Under the pieces are notes generated by a model. That model was given only the letters and a program-made list of their open reading frames with translations, was not told the origin of the DNA and searched no databases. Of a stretch of DNA of 64,000 nucleotides, positions 9,445 to 20,836 are shown one piece after another (within the stretch, counting starts at the first letter, position 1; each line of letters starts with the position of its first letter). The DNA comes from Lysinibacillus fusiformis (GTDB lineage Bacteria > Bacillota > Bacilli > Bacillales_A > Planococcaceae): NCBI RefSeq assembly GCF_003049525.1, contig NZ_PYWL01000001.1:310001-374000 (forward strand), written 5' to 3'. The translations under genes and the position numbers were made by a program.

Positions 9445-10363
9445 AACTGGTGCTAAAAAAATTCTTGAAATTAAAAACTTAAAGCAGCATTTTGGATCAC
9501 CAAGTAATCCAATCAAAGCCGTAGATGGTATTAGCTTCGATGTTTATGAAGGTGAAACACTTGGTCTTGTAGGCGAATCAGGTTGCGGAAAGTCAACAAC
9601 GGGTCGTTCAATCATTCGTTTATATGATATTACAGGTGGCGAGATTATTTTCGATGGGGAAAATGTTCATGGAAAAAAATCTAAAAATGAGTTAAAGAAT
9701 TTTAACCGCCAAATGCAAATGATTTTCCAAGATCCTTACGCTTCTTTAAATCCTCGTATGACAGCTGGTGAAATCATTGGTGAAGCCTTTGATATCCATG
9801 GCCTTTACAAGGAGAAAAATGAACGTCGTGCAAAAATTCAAGAGCTACTTGAAGCTGTTGGTTTAAACAAAGAGCACGCGAATCGTTACGCACATGAATT
9901 CTCTGGTGGTCAACGCCAACGTATTGGGATTGCACGTGCGCTAAGCTTAGATCCTAAATTTATCATTGCCGATGAGCCAATTTCTGCGCTTGACGTATCG
10001 ATCCAGGCTCAGGTTGTTAACTTACTAAAACAACTTCAAAAAGAACGTGGCTTAACATATCTTTTCATTGCCCATGACCTTTCGATGGTAAAATACATCA
10101 GTGACCGTATTGCTGTTATGTACCGCGGTAAAATCATGGAAATAGGTAAAGCAGATGATATTTACAATCATCCTGTTCACCCGTATACAAAATCTTTATT
10201 ATCAGCAATCCCACTTCCTGACCCAATGTCAGAGAAACGTCGTCAACGTATTCCGTACAAGCATACTGAAGTTGACGAAACTGCATCGTATCATGAAGTA
10301 GGCGACCAACACTATGTATATGGCACTGCTGATTTAGTTAAAACTTGGGTTAATAATCGATAA
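9437..10363 (+). CDS. oppF: Oligopeptide ABC transporter ATPase OppF (system 1)
   Basis: The second ATPase of the importer, forming a heterodimer with OppD. Walker [10 protein letters not shown]-loop [10 protein letters not shown], signature FSGGQRQR, Walker B FIIADE and an AHD switch histidine are all visible. The C-terminal extension begins at [16 protein letters not shown], typical of OppF. At 308 aa it is normal. The start overlaps the oppD stop, so the two are probably made in equal amounts. It is the last gene of the operon and is followed by a strong terminator. Confidence 0.95.
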   Translation: MTKTGAKKILEIKNLKQHFGSPSNPIKAVDGISFDVYEGETLGLVGESGCGKSTTGRSIIRLYDITGGEIIFDGENVHGKKSKNELKNFNRQMQMIFQDPYASLNPRMTAGEIIGEAFDIHGLYKEKNERRAKIQELLEAVGLNKEHANRYAHEFSGGQRQRIGIARALSLDPKFIIADEPISALDVSIQAQVVNLLKQLQKERGLTYLFIAHDLSMVKYISDRIAVMYRGKIMEIGKADDIYNHPVHPYTKSLLSAIPLPDPMSEKRRQRIPYKHTEVDETASYHEVGDQHYVYGTADLVKTWVNNR

Positions 10364-10376
10364 AACTAACTGTATA

Positions 10377-10412
10377 TCCATCCATTGGTGATTTCCAATG
10401 GATGGATTTTTA
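10377..10412 (+). terminator. Terminator of the opp1 operon
   Basis: A perfect 12-bp stem (TCCATCCATTGG with CCAATGGATGGA) with a 6-base loop is followed by five T, 13 bases after the oppF stop. Confidence 0.95.
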
Positions 10413-10474
10413 ATTGGGATATTAATGCCTTTTCCCCTTTTAACTTATTTTAAGCCAGATACACTTCTTTTTTT

Positions 10475-10512
10475 GAAAAAAACAGCCTTTCTTCTATCAA
10501 GAAAGACTGCTT
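10475..10512 (-). terminator. Terminator of the opp2 operon
   Basis: Read on the minus strand, AGCAGTCTTTCTT pairs with AAGAAAGGCTGTT and a run of T follows. It lies just after the stop of the system 2 binding protein and faces the opp1 terminator, so the two convergent operons are insulated from each other. Confidence 0.88.
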
Positions 10513-10524
10513 CTTCGATACCAA

Positions 10525-12348
10525 TTATTTTATTGGAGCATCTGCTGTTAATTCAATATCTTGCAGTTCTGTAGAATTTCCATATTCCACATTATAGTTT
10601 TTCACGCGTTTATTAACAGGTATAACTTCTGTACGGAAGAAAGTCGGCACTACCATTGCTTTTTCGCTCATATATTCTTGCCATGCTCTAAATGCTTTTG
10701 TACGTGTATCTTGATCCATAGCCTCTTCTGAGTCAATGGCGTCTAATAATTTTGTTAATTCAGGAGATACATAACGGCTAAAGTTAAATTCAGCACCTTC
10801 ACCATATAATCCTTTTGGAGATGGATTTGTTCCAGTTCCCCATGCAGCTTGATACATATCGATTTCAGGATCATCTGCTTGAACTTTATCATAGAATGCG
10901 TTGAACTCGATAAGACGACCAGTAGTTAATTGTACGTCTAATCCTACTTCTTTCCAGTTTTGACGGAAATATTCAACAATTGCTTCATCTGTTTCTGAAC
11001 CAGCCATTGAAGCTAAGCGAATAGAGAATTTCTTCCCATCTTTATCTTCACGAATGCCATCACCGTCAACATCTTTAAAGCCAGCTTTATCTAATAATTC
11101 TTTGGCTTTTTCAGGATCATAATTATAGCCTTCTAATGTTGCATCGTAGAATGATGTAAATACTGGTGGGATTAAAGAATTTCCACGCTCACGTAAGCCT
11201 TGATAGAATTTTTCTGCAACACCTTCAACATCCATTGCAAACGCAACAGCCTGACGTAATTCAATACTATTCATTTTTGATTTTTCATCAAATACGTTTA
11301 CTTTATTTGTTGTATCATATTTTCCTAATTTAAACCCGATATAAGAATATGATAATTCTGGTCGACCTAATAACGCTAAGTTTTGTAGATCCTTAATACT
11401 ATCGTACTGATTAGTTGGATATGATGTTGCAAGATCATATTTCCCTGTTCTTAGTGCTTCACCAATTGAAGTTGGTGGAACAACCTCAAGTACTACTTTA
11501 TCAACTTTCGGTTTACCTTTAAAATAATGTTCGTTTGCTACAAACTGTACAGACTCACCATTTACGACTTTATCAATTTTAAATGCACCAAGTGTTACTG
11601 GATTTTTACGCACTGCATCTGATGCAAGTAAGTCTTTCACTGGAATAGATTCTAATTGATGTTTAGGTTCTGCATACGCCCATAAACCGTCACCAATGGA
11701 GTAAATAGCTGGTGACACTTTTTTAAGTTGGATTTTAATACTCTTGTCATCAACTTTTGTAATACCAGAAATTGTATCTGCTTTACCACTATGGTATTCT
11801 TCTGCACCTACAATGTTTTTAAAATCATCATCATAACGAACACCTGTATAATCTGGATGACCAATTAGCTCATATGGGAAAATTAGATCATCAGCTGTTA
11901 AAGGTGTACCATCTGACCATTTATAATCACCTTGAATTGTAACAGTTGCTGTTTTTGCATCAGCATCAACGTCTAATTTTGCAATACCTTTGTCTGTAAC
12001 AAGGAAGTTCCCATCTTGTTCAAAAAGCACATTTGAAGCAAATGCTAAAATTTCTGAATCATAAGCATCCTCATATAGCTCCCAGTTAAAAATACCTTGG
12101 AATGGAGAGCTTGTTACAAGTCCTACGCGTAATGTACCACCTTGGATTGCGTCTCCTTCATTTGTTACCTCCATTGGTAATAATGAATCTTTCGTTTCTT
12201 CTGATTCGCCTGCTTTTTCTGTTTCACCTGATTTTTCTGTGTTACCAGTTTCCGTGCCTTTTTCAGACCCATTGCCTCCACCACTGCAGGCTGCTAAAAC
12301 TAGCATGAATGCAAATAGAATGGACAAAAATAACCAATTCTTCTTCAT
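10525..12348 (-). CDS. Oligopeptide ABC transporter, substrate-binding lipoprotein (system 2)
   Basis: An extracellular peptide-binding lipoprotein of SBP family 5. A signal peptide ends in LAAC (Cys21), followed by an unusually acidic Glu/Lys/Ser/Thr linker of about 35 residues, then the binding domain. At 607 aa it is some 50 residues longer than the system 1 protein. It contains an EF-hand-like DVDGDGIREDKDG loop at about residues 420-432, of the kind found in some SBP_bac_5 proteins; calcium binding is not established. It is the last gene of its operon, unlike system 1 where the binding protein is first. The ribosome site is AAGGGGAGG. The substrate (peptide or other) is uncertain. Confidence 0.92.
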   Translation of the reverse strand: MKKNWLFLSILFAFMLVLAACSGGGNGSEKGTETGNTEKSGETEKAGESEETKDSLLPMEVTNEGDAIQGGTLRVGLVTSSPFQGIFNWELYEDAYDSEILAFASNVLFEQDGNFLVTDKGIAKLDVDADAKTATVTIQGDYKWSDGTPLTADDLIFPYELIGHPDYTGVRYDDDFKNIVGAEEYHSGKADTISGITKVDDKSIKIQLKKVSPAIYSIGDGLWAYAEPKHQLESIPVKDLLASDAVRKNPVTLGAFKIDKVVNGESVQFVANEHYFKGKPKVDKVVLEVVPPTSIGEALRTGKYDLATSYPTNQYDSIKDLQNLALLGRPELSYSYIGFKLGKYDTTNKVNVFDEKSKMNSIELRQAVAFAMDVEGVAEKFYQGLRERGNSLIPPVFTSFYDATLEGYNYDPEKAKELLDKAGFKDVDGDGIREDKDGKKFSIRLASMAGSETDEAIVEYFRQNWKEVGLDVQLTTGRLIEFNAFYDKVQADDPEIDMYQAAWGTGTNPSPKGLYGEGAEFNFSRYVSPELTKLLDAIDSEEAMDQDTRTKAFRAWQEYMSEKAMVVPTFFRTEVIPVNKRVKNYNVEYGNSTELQDIELTADAPIK

Positions 12349-12364
12349 GTGTAAATCCTCCCCT

Positions 12365-13264
12365 TTATCCTAATCGTTGTTTTGCGTCAGCTGCACGTCT
12401 TAACGCTTGACCGACATAATTTATACCAAGCATCAAAACTAGAATTAATAATGATGCGGGCAACCAAATCCACCATTTTGAAGATAATACTATCGGGTTT
12501 GTTGCATAGCTTACTAGCGTCCCTAAGCTAGGTGTAGATGGCGGTAAACCAAAGCCTAAGAATGATAGACCCGTTTCAATGCCCACATTTCCTGCAAAGT
12601 TTAACGTTAATTCTACTATTAGCAACGAACTTAAATTTGGTAGTATCCCTTTAAACATAATGGCAAAATCACTAGTCCCCATTGTTTTCGAGGCACTAAC
12701 ATAATCTCTACGCCCTTCAGATAAAGCTTTACTTCTGACGAGACGTGCAGTCCCTATCCATTGAAAGGCACTTAAAATCAAAATCAACTCAAAAACACCA
12801 TATTTCGGAATAATTGTAACTAACACAATGATAATCATTAATGTCGGTAAGGTCATAAGGAAATCAATGATACGCATAAATAAATTATCGATAAAGCCGC
12901 CATAATAGCCCATTATAATGCCAAGGGCGATCCCTAAGGCATTCGCAATAAGGGTAATAGCAACTGCAATTAATATAGAATTTTTCGCACCGATAATTAG
13001 CTGTCCATACATATCACGACCAGCCTCATCAGCCCCAAGGATATATCCATTAACACCAGGCTCTGTAAAACGCTCTAATAATTTAATCCGTAATATTTCA
13101 TCCTGATTCATAAAGGCGGACATAATCAATATTACAATTATAAGCAATGTTATTCCAATAAATGACAATAACGCTAATTTATCTTTTCTGAATTCACGGA
13201 TCACGACTTGAATTCCTGTTGGTGGCATACTTTCAACTTTCACTACATCATTTTTTTGCTCCAT
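12365..13264 (-). CDS. Oligopeptide ABC transporter permease, OppC/DppC type (system 2)
   Basis: An inner-membrane permease subunit. A cytoplasmic N-terminal tail leads into a first helix at about residues 30-50, then the LGADEAGRDMYGQ motif and the EAA loop YVSASKTMGTS. The start ATG lies 8 bases after GAGAGG; a GTG three codons upstream sits too close to that site. The 299 aa length is typical. It lies between the OppB-type permease and the binding protein of the same operon. Confidence 0.92.
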   Translation of the reverse strand: MEQKNDVVKVESMPPTGIQVVIREFRKDKLALLSFIGITLLIIVILIMSAFMNQDEILRIKLLERFTEPGVNGYILGADEAGRDMYGQLIIGAKNSILIAVAITLIANALGIALGIIMGYYGGFIDNLFMRIIDFLMTLPTLMIIIVLVTIIPKYGVFELILILSAFQWIGTARLVRSKALSEGRRDYVSASKTMGTSDFAIMFKGILPNLSSLLIVELTLNFAGNVGIETGLSFLGFGLPPSTPSLGTLVSYATNPIVLSSKWWIWLPASLLILVLMLGINYVGQALRRAADAKQRLG

Positions 13265-13299
13265 TTTATTCACCTCTCCTTATGCGTTCAATGTAACTG

Positions 13300-14262
13300 T
13301 TAGTCTATGCGGATACGTGGATCAACAATGCTCATAATGATATCTGACAATAGACTACCTAATAACGCTAAGAAGCCATAAAGCATAACAAGAGCTGTAA
13401 TAACACTATAATCGCGACTTGTTACGGAATGGATGAATAATTGACCCATGCCCGGGAAGCCAAAAATTGTCTCTATGAAAATCGAGCCGCCTAATAAACC
13501 TGTAATTGTAAAGCCAAGGAAGGCCGCAATTGGTAATAAAGAGTTACGGAAAATATGTCTTCTATAGATTTTTTTCATCGGTACGCCTTTACTACGAGCT
13601 GTCTTAACATAATCCTGTGTTTTGGCATCAATAATCTCTGAACGTAAGTATTGAATAATCGTCGTTGTCGCTAAAATGGCATACGTCATTGCAGGTAGTA
13701 TTAAATGATACAAGCGATTCCAATAATACTCGAGCGTTCCAGGCTCTACACCTACATCGACTGTTCCACTCGTCGGAAACCACATTAAACGATAGCCAAA
13801 AATATATAAGAAAATTAAGCCCAATACAAAGGTTGGTATTGCATAGCTTATAAAGCTATACAGAGTAATCGACTTATCATACAAAGTATCCTGCTTACGT
13901 CCTGCTATCATTCCTAATGGGATAGCTATTAAATAAACAAGGATGGTACTAAGTAGGGCAAGCCAAAATGTGTTTAATGCACGCTCGCCAATCAATGAGG
14001 ACACTGCAAGTTTATATGTATAGCTTTGTCCAAAATCACCCTGAAAGGCATTGATCACCCAATGATAATATTGTACATACCATGGATCATAATAACCCGC
14101 TTGAATTCTAAGTTCTTCTATACGTGCAGGATCTGTTTCTGGTGTAATTAACCCTGTAAAAGGATCACCTGGCATTTGTTTTGCTAAAATAAAAATAATT
14201 AAGCTTAAGACAAACATTTGAGGAATCATTAAAATTACTCTTCTAGCTATTGTTTTCCACAT
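13300..14262 (-). CDS. Oligopeptide ABC transporter permease, OppB/DppB type (system 2)
   Basis: The partner permease with about six membrane helices, starting MWKTIARRVILMIPQ. It has the family EAA loop YVKTARSKGVPMKK. The C-terminus ends in DIIMSIVDPRIRID, like other OppB proteins. A longer in-frame start exists 24 bases upstream, but AGGAGG is positioned for this ATG, within the last codons of the ATPase gene. That gives 320 aa and near-overlap with the preceding gene. Confidence 0.92.
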   Translation of the reverse strand: MWKTIARRVILMIPQMFVLSLIIFILAKQMPGDPFTGLITPETDPARIEELRIQAGYYDPWYVQYYHWVINAFQGDFGQSYTYKLAVSSLIGERALNTFWLALLSTILVYLIAIPLGMIAGRKQDTLYDKSITLYSFISYAIPTFVLGLIFLYIFGYRLMWFPTSGTVDVGVEPGTLEYYWNRLYHLILPAMTYAILATTTIIQYLRSEIIDAKTQDYVKTARSKGVPMKKIYRRHIFRNSLLPIAAFLGFTITGLLGGSIFIETIFGFPGMGQLFIHSVTSRDYSVITALVMLYGFLALLGSLLSDIIMSIVDPRIRID

Positions 14263-14263
14263 T

Positions 14264-15199
14264 TCACATTCCTCCTGACATTGCAACCATATGTGTGTCT
14301 GAAATGGATTTCAGTGGATAGACTTTTCCATGCTCATCATAATATTTATGTTGCTCTTGTTGATAATTTCCTTCTACTTGTTGTCGAACTAATTTACGTT
14401 CATTCCTAGTCTCTGGTTCGATATTTGGAATGGCTGATAAAAGTCGGTTCGTGTATATATGCTGCGGATTTTTATAAATATCATGTCTTGTGCCAGTTTC
14501 CACAAAGCGTCCTTTATACATAATAGAAATGTGATCGCACATATGTTTAACAACGCCTAAATCATGGGAAATGAATAAGTACGTTAGACCATACTCATTT
14601 TGAATATCTTTCATAAAATTCAACACTTGTGCCTGTACAGATAAATCAAGCGCTGAAACAGGTTCATCCGCAATAATCATTTTAGGGTTACAAGCAACCG
14701 CTCGCGCAATGCCCAGGCGTTGCTTTTGACCACCTGAAAATTCATGGGGATACTTTAGTAAAACATCTTCTGACATCCCAACAATAGCAAGCAACTCTTT
14801 AATGCGCTTGCGTTCCTCTTGGTCACTAAGCTTCATAAAATTACGAATAGGCTCGGCTAGTATATCGAGAACGCGTTTTCTAGGGTTCATACTGGAATGA
14901 GAGTCTTGGAAAATCATTTGAATGTCTCTGTTATAAGCAGAATCCCTTTTTCTCTGCTGATTTGTCACATTTTCACCCTCATAAAAAATTTGACCTGAGG
15001 TGATTTTTTCTAAGCCAATGATCGCTTTTCCTGTTGTTGATTTACCTGATCCTGATTCTCCGACTAACCCATATGTCTTGCCCTTTTCGAACTCCATTGT
15101 TACGCCATCCACTGCATATACTCGATCAACAACGGTATTAAAAAATCCACCACGTATTGGATAGTGAACACTTAAATCTTTAATTTGCATAAAGCTCAT
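14264..15199 (-). CDS. Oligopeptide ABC transporter ATPase, OppF type (system 2)
   Basis: A cytoplasmic ATPase with Walker A GESGSGKS, Q-loop FQDSHSSMNP, signature FSGGQKQR, Walker B MIIADE and the switch His in ISHD. The C-terminal segment starting at HIYTNRLLSAIP is the OppF-type extension. Its Q-loop carries Ser where the system 1 protein has the usual Pro after FQD. It is 311 aa long, overlaps the upstream OppD-type gene by the ATGA motif, and ends where the permease ribosome site lies. Confidence 0.93.
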   Translation of the reverse strand: MSFMQIKDLSVHYPIRGGFFNTVVDRVYAVDGVTMEFEKGKTYGLVGESGSGKSTTGKAIIGLEKITSGQIFYEGENVTNQQRKRDSAYNRDIQMIFQDSHSSMNPRKRVLDILAEPIRNFMKLSDQEERKRIKELLAIVGMSEDVLLKYPHEFSGGQKQRLGIARAVACNPKMIIADEPVSALDLSVQAQVLNFMKDIQNEYGLTYLFISHDLGVVKHMCDHISIMYKGRFVETGTRHDIYKNPQHIYTNRLLSAIPNIEPETRNERKLVRQQVEGNYQQEQHKYYDEHGKVYPLKSISDTHMVAMSGGM

Positions 15200-16209
15200 A
15201 CAGTCCCGCCCCCTTCTTCACCTTCAAAATGAAAGTGTTTCCAGCAGGTACATCTCACAAAATGTCCTGGTGCAATTTCATGTAATTGTGGTTTTGCTTC
15301 GTGTGAAGATGTATCAATCCACGGAATACGTCCTGAAAAACGACAACCTTCTCGAGGTAAATTAATTAAGGATGGTACCATCCCTTGAATAACCTCGAGT
15401 CTTTCATTTTCGCTATGTGTTTGTGGAATTGAATTTAATAGTGAACGAGTGTAAGGGTGCCTTGGATTATTGAATAACTCCTGAACGGGCGCCTCTTCTA
15501 CGACTTCACCTGCGTACATAACTACAACTCGGTCAGCCATCTCTGCTACAACACCTAAATCATGTGTAATGAGAATAATGCCTGTCTCAGTCTCAGTCTG
15601 TAATGCTTTTAACAGGTCCAGAATTTGGGCCTGTATTGTAACATCTAAAGCTGTTGTTGGTTCATCAGCAATTAAAATAGCAGGCTTACATGATAAGGCG
15701 ATTGCAATCATGACACGCTGACGCATCCCCCCCGATAGCTGATGAGGAAATTGTCTAGCTACACGTTCTGGGTTTGCAATCCCAACTTGATTTAGTAATT
15801 CTAATACTCTTTCACTTCGCTGTTGTTTTGAAAGCTTTGTATGATAGATTAACCCCTCTTCAATTTGTTCGCTAATTCTCATTAAAGGGTTAAGTGCTGA
15901 AAGTGGGTCCTGAAAAATAAATCCTATATCATTACCACGTAAGTTATTAAATTGTTGGTCATTCAATTTAGCTAGATTTTGATTATTATAAAAAATATCA
16001 CCAGTAACCTTTGTATTTACTTCGTTGTGCAAGCCTACAATTGTAGTCGCTAACGTACTTTTACCACAACCGGATTCTCCAACTATTGCTAATACCTCAT
16101 TTTTTTGAAGCGAAAGTGAGACATCATCTACAGCAGCGTGGTATGTATCTTTTATGCGAAAACTTGTAGTCAAATTTGTTATTGTTAGTAATTCTTTTGC
16201 TGTATTCAA
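15196..16209 (-). CDS. Oligopeptide ABC transporter ATPase, OppD type (system 2)
   Basis: The first gene of the second opp operon. It has Walker [10 protein letters not shown]-loop FQDPLSALNP, signature LSGGMRQR, Walker B ILIADE and ITHD. Unlike the system 1 OppD it keeps a Cys-containing C-terminal extension (GCRFSGRIPW, then VRCTCWKH), the oligo_HPY region of the family. The start is TTG, supported by a GAGGAG ribosome site 7 bases upstream. Gene order D-F-B-C-A resembles the B. subtilis app operon (appDFABC) more than opp, but the binding protein is last here. Confidence 0.92.
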   Translation of the reverse strand: MNTAKELLTITNLTTSFRIKDTYHAAVDDVSLSLQKNEVLAIVGESGCGKSTLATTIVGLHNEVNTKVTGDIFYNNQNLAKLNDQQFNNLRGNDIGFIFQDPLSALNPLMRISEQIEEGLIYHTKLSKQQRSERVLELLNQVGIANPERVARQFPHQLSGGMRQRVMIAIALSCKPAILIADEPTTALDVTIQAQILDLLKALQTETETGIILITHDLGVVAEMADRVVVMYAGEVVEEAPVQELFNNPRHPYTRSLLNSIPQTHSENERLEVIQGMVPSLINLPREGCRFSGRIPWIDTSSHEAKPQLHEIAPGHFVRCTCWKHFHFEGEEGGGTV

Positions 16210-16230
16210 ACAATCTCTCCTCTATAATTC

Positions 16231-16245
16231 AATATTCTGAAAATA
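16231..16245. promoter_or_regulatory. CodY-box-like site upstream of opp2
   Basis: This 15-mer matches the CodY consensus AATTTTCWGAAAATT at 13 of 15 positions. It lies in the leader of the opp2 operon, about 20 bases upstream of its TTG start. Peptide transport operons are frequent CodY targets in Bacillales. The surrounding DNA is AT-rich, so a chance match is possible. Confidence 0.4.
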
Positions 16246-16936
16246 CAAACGGTACTTTATATCAGAATTATATATAGTTTTTCTCTCTTCTCCTCTCCTT
16301 TTTATCTTGGCAAGCGTGATTTTAATAATTTTTTTGCCTTCCACTTGTCATCCACTGATAGAATTATCTGAAAATTAAACCGTGCTATTATTTTAGCTAG
16401 AAAACATGTATAAACGCAAGTCCCTTTTTCAAATTTTTTCAATCCGGCATATAAATTTCCACCATACATCTCCCTTTTAAAAATAGTTTTTTTATATTTT
16501 GGTTGTAAGAAATATTTTACTTCTTCTTTACAAAGTTACAATTTCCACAAATAAAAATTATTTTAATATAACAAAAATAATCATGTCATATATTTATATT
16601 CACAAATAAAATGCTATTAATCTTAAAGAAACAAGTAATTCATAGCAAAAAATTAAAAGTTAACTTTTAGGGTAAAGTTATATTTCACACATTTTTACTT
16701 TCAATGAATAATTTCGGGCGTTGAAGTGCTAATATTTCAAATTACTTTGAGAAAACAATTTAAAGCTTTTAATTTTTGGCTATCTACCATACTTCTTAAT
16801 TATTCCGAATTGACGAATTTTTATATAATATTCAATATAAAAATACTATTTAGAATATTTTTAAAGGAAATTACATGTTTTTATGTTAAAATTTCCAATG
16901 ACAAAGTTTTATTATATTATTTTTTAATTTCAGCAT
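16246..16936. other. AT-rich intergenic region between opp2 and the hydrolase gene
   Basis: About 690 bases between divergent genes, presumably holding both promoters. A TTGACG (16811-16816) is followed 17 bases later by CAATAT, a possible promoter toward the hydrolase gene. A 14-bp perfect palindrome AAAAGTTAACTTTT lies at 16655-16668 with an AAAGTTA copy just after it. No gene or RNA was recognised. Confidence 0.45.
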
Positions 16937-16954
16937 ATGGAAAGGTTGTCTGTG

Positions 16955-17743
16955 ATGGCAAAAATTAATGATGAATGGTTTACAGTAGAAGAAATCAATA
17001 ATGAAACGTATGCTATAAGTGAATATGGTCATTGGGAAAAAATACATTCTTTTTTATTAATTGGGGAAAAACGCGCTGTTCTCATTGATACAGGTCTTGG
17101 GATCGATAATATTCAAAGGATTAGTAAACAATTAACATCTCTCCCCATTACTGTGATTACAACACATGTCCATTGGGATCATATTGGTAGTCATGGGGCG
17201 TTTCATGATATTTATGTTCATAAAGAGGAAGTTGATTGGCTAATCCATGGTATCCCTAAATTATCTATCGAACAGATTAGAACGGATGTTGGCCGTAATA
17301 TTACGTTACCCACACCCAAAACGTTTAATCCATCGCACTACAAGCCTTTTCAGGGACAGCCTTCAGGTGTATTAGAAGATGGAGATGTTATAAATATAGG
17401 GAACCGAAAATTATCTATTCTCCACACGCCAGGGCACTCTCCTGGCCATATTGCGCTTTTGGATCATAAATATGGTTATTTGTTTACAGGGGACTTACTA
17501 TATGATCAAGCTCCTATTTATGCATTCTTTCCAACTACTAGCCCTGAGGATTTAGTCCAATCTTTAGAGAAGATAGCTAACTTACCTTCTCTTACTAAAA
17601 TTTTTGGTTCACATCATACATTAGGTCTTGACCCTTCTATCTTATTAGAGGTAAAAAAGGCAGTTATTACACTTCGAGAGAATAATCTAGTACATTTTGG
17701 GACAGGTATACATCGTTTTAATGGTTTTAGTATTCAATTTTAA
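16955..17743 (+). CDS. Metallo-beta-lactamase-fold hydrolase
   Basis: A cytoplasmic binuclear-metal hydrolase. The zinc motif THVHWDHIGSHG gives His71, His73, Asp75 and His76. His161 lies in HTPGHSPGH, Asp180 in FTGDLLY, and a late His at about 220-221 completes the set, so the active site is intact. The family includes lactonases, glyoxalase II and sulfur-metabolism enzymes; the substrate here cannot be decided. An upstream ATG (18 bases earlier) is in frame, but GGAAAGG is spaced for this ATG. The gene is monocistronic and converges on pyrE. Confidence 0.88.
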   Translation: MAKINDEWFTVEEINNETYAISEYGHWEKIHSFLLIGEKRAVLIDTGLGIDNIQRISKQLTSLPITVITTHVHWDHIGSHGAFHDIYVHKEEVDWLIHGIPKLSIEQIRTDVGRNITLPTPKTFNPSHYKPFQGQPSGVLEDGDVINIGNRKLSILHTPGHSPGHIALLDHKYGYLFTGDLLYDQAPIYAFFPTTSPEDLVQSLEKIANLPSLTKIFGSHHTLGLDPSILLEVKKAVITLRENNLVHFGTGIHRFNGFSIQF

Positions 17744-17772
17744 ATACCCTCTCCCTATTTAAATAGGAAGAA

Positions 17773-17815
17773 AAAAGCTGTTCTACAGGTCAAATAACCT
17801 ATAGAACAGCTTTTC
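17773..17815. terminator. Bidirectional terminator between the hydrolase gene and pyrE
   Basis: A long stem (AAAAGCTGTTCTA with TAGAACAGCTTTT, extended by AGGT with ACCT) has A and T runs on its two sides. It can therefore stop transcription from both converging genes. Confidence 0.9.
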
Positions 17816-17816
17816 A

Positions 17817-18446
17817 TTATAGCTCTCCTGCCTTTAATTTTGCATGCCACTCTTTTAAGAATGGAATATCATCTTCTTTAATCGCACCTGATTCATTTGC
17901 TGCTTCAATCAGATAATCGAAGTTAGTTAATGAGACATATTGGATGCCTGCTTCATCAAATGCTTGTTCAGCTCGTGGGAGATTATATGTGTAGACACAA
18001 ACAACTCCTAGTACTTCACAACCTGCTGCACGTAATGCTTCAACTGCCGTGATCGAAGAACCACCTGTTGAGACGATATCCTCTACTACAACTACTTTTT
18101 GACCCGCTGCGTATTTTCCTTCAATTTGATTGCCACGGCCATGTTCTTTCGCTTTAGAGCGTACATAAACCATTGGTAATTCTAAAATATCACTTACCCA
18201 TGCTGCATGTGGAATACCTGCTGTTGCTGTACCTGCTACTATTTCCGTCGCACCAAAATTTTCTTTAATTACAGCTGCTAAGCCATTTGCAAGTTGTTTA
18301 CGAATAATAGGGTCCGAGATTGTTAAACGTGTATCACAGTATATAGGTGATTTAATACCAGATGCCCATGTAAATAATTCAGTTGGATTTAATTCTACAG
18401 CACCCACCTTTAGCATAGCGTGTGCAATTTCATTTTGTAATGTCAT
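17817..18446 (-). CDS. pyrE: Orotate phosphoribosyltransferase
   Basis: Joins orotate to PRPP to make OMP, the fifth step of UMP synthesis. The PRPP-binding motif VVVVEDIVSTGGSS is present at about residues 115-128, and the catalytic loop KAKEHGRGNQIEG precedes it. The 209 aa length is typical. It is the last gene of the pyr operon, 3 bases after pyrF, and ends at a bidirectional terminator. Confidence 0.97.
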   Translation of the reverse strand: MTLQNEIAHAMLKVGAVELNPTELFTWASGIKSPIYCDTRLTISDPIIRKQLANGLAAVIKENFGATEIVAGTATAGIPHAAWVSDILELPMVYVRSKAKEHGRGNQIEGKYAAGQKVVVVEDIVSTGGSSITAVEALRAAGCEVLGVVCVYTYNLPRAEQAFDEAGIQYVSLTNFDYLIEAANESGAIKEDDIPFLKEWHAKLKAGEL

Positions 18447-18449
18447 TAT

Positions 18450-19153
18450 TTATGCCTCCCATAATTCACTTACGATTTTATATGCCGCTACTGGATCCTG
18501 TGCACCTGTTACAGCACGTCCAACAACAATGAGTGAAGAACCATCACGCTTTGCCCCATCCGGTGTGGCAATACGTTTTTGATCGTGTGCAGCGCCACCT
18601 GCTAAACGAATCCCAGGTGTTACACGAAGAAAATCATCACCACACACTTCAGCTATTGCCTTCGCCTCGTGTACTGAACAAACGACACCTTGTAAGCCAG
18701 CTTGTTTTGTGAGACGTGCATAATGTAGAACAGACTCTTGTAAGGATAAAGTAATTCTTTGCTCTGCCTGCATTTGCTCCTCTGTTGTGGAAGTTAATTG
18801 TGTTACGGCAATTAATGCTGGACGTTCCTTGCCAGCAGATGTTCCGGCTTCTAGACCTTCTAGGGCAGCCTCCATCATTGGACGACCACCTGCCGCATGG
18901 ACATTCACTAAATTTACTCCTAGTTTTGCTAAGCCCTTCATAGCAGAGCCTACTGTATTCGGGATATCATGCAGTTTTAAATCAAGAAAAATATCAAGAC
19001 CTAATTCTTTTACTTTGCGAACAATATCAGGTCCTTCTTGCATATATAATTCCATACCAATTTTCACGAAAAGAGGCTCATGGAAGTGCTTTAAGAAATC
19101 GAATACTTCTTTTTCTCCTGGAAAATCTAATGCTAGTATAGGTTTAGTATTCA

Positions 19154-19154
<1 letters not shown>
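18450..19154 (-). CDS. pyrF: Orotidine 5'-phosphate decarboxylase
   Basis: Removes the carboxyl group of OMP to give UMP. The catalytic Asp-Lys-Asp array is visible in [12 protein letters not shown] at about residues 56-67, and the phosphate-binding loop [13 protein letters not shown] near the C-terminus. The 234 aa length is the Bacillus-type short form. Its start overlaps the end of pyrD by one base, within the pyr operon. Confidence 0.97.
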
Positions 19155-20835
<1,681 letters not shown>

Positions 20836-20836
20836 A

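Noticed and set aside
16655..16668. 14-bp palindrome AAAAGTTAACTTTT
   Set aside because: Short and AT-rich, likely by chance in this background; kept only as a note in the intergenic entry.
16726..16968. 80-codon open frame ahead of the metallo-hydrolase gene
   Set aside because: Phe/Ile/Leu/Tyr-rich translation of AT-rich DNA, no ribosome site, overlaps the start of the real gene in another frame.
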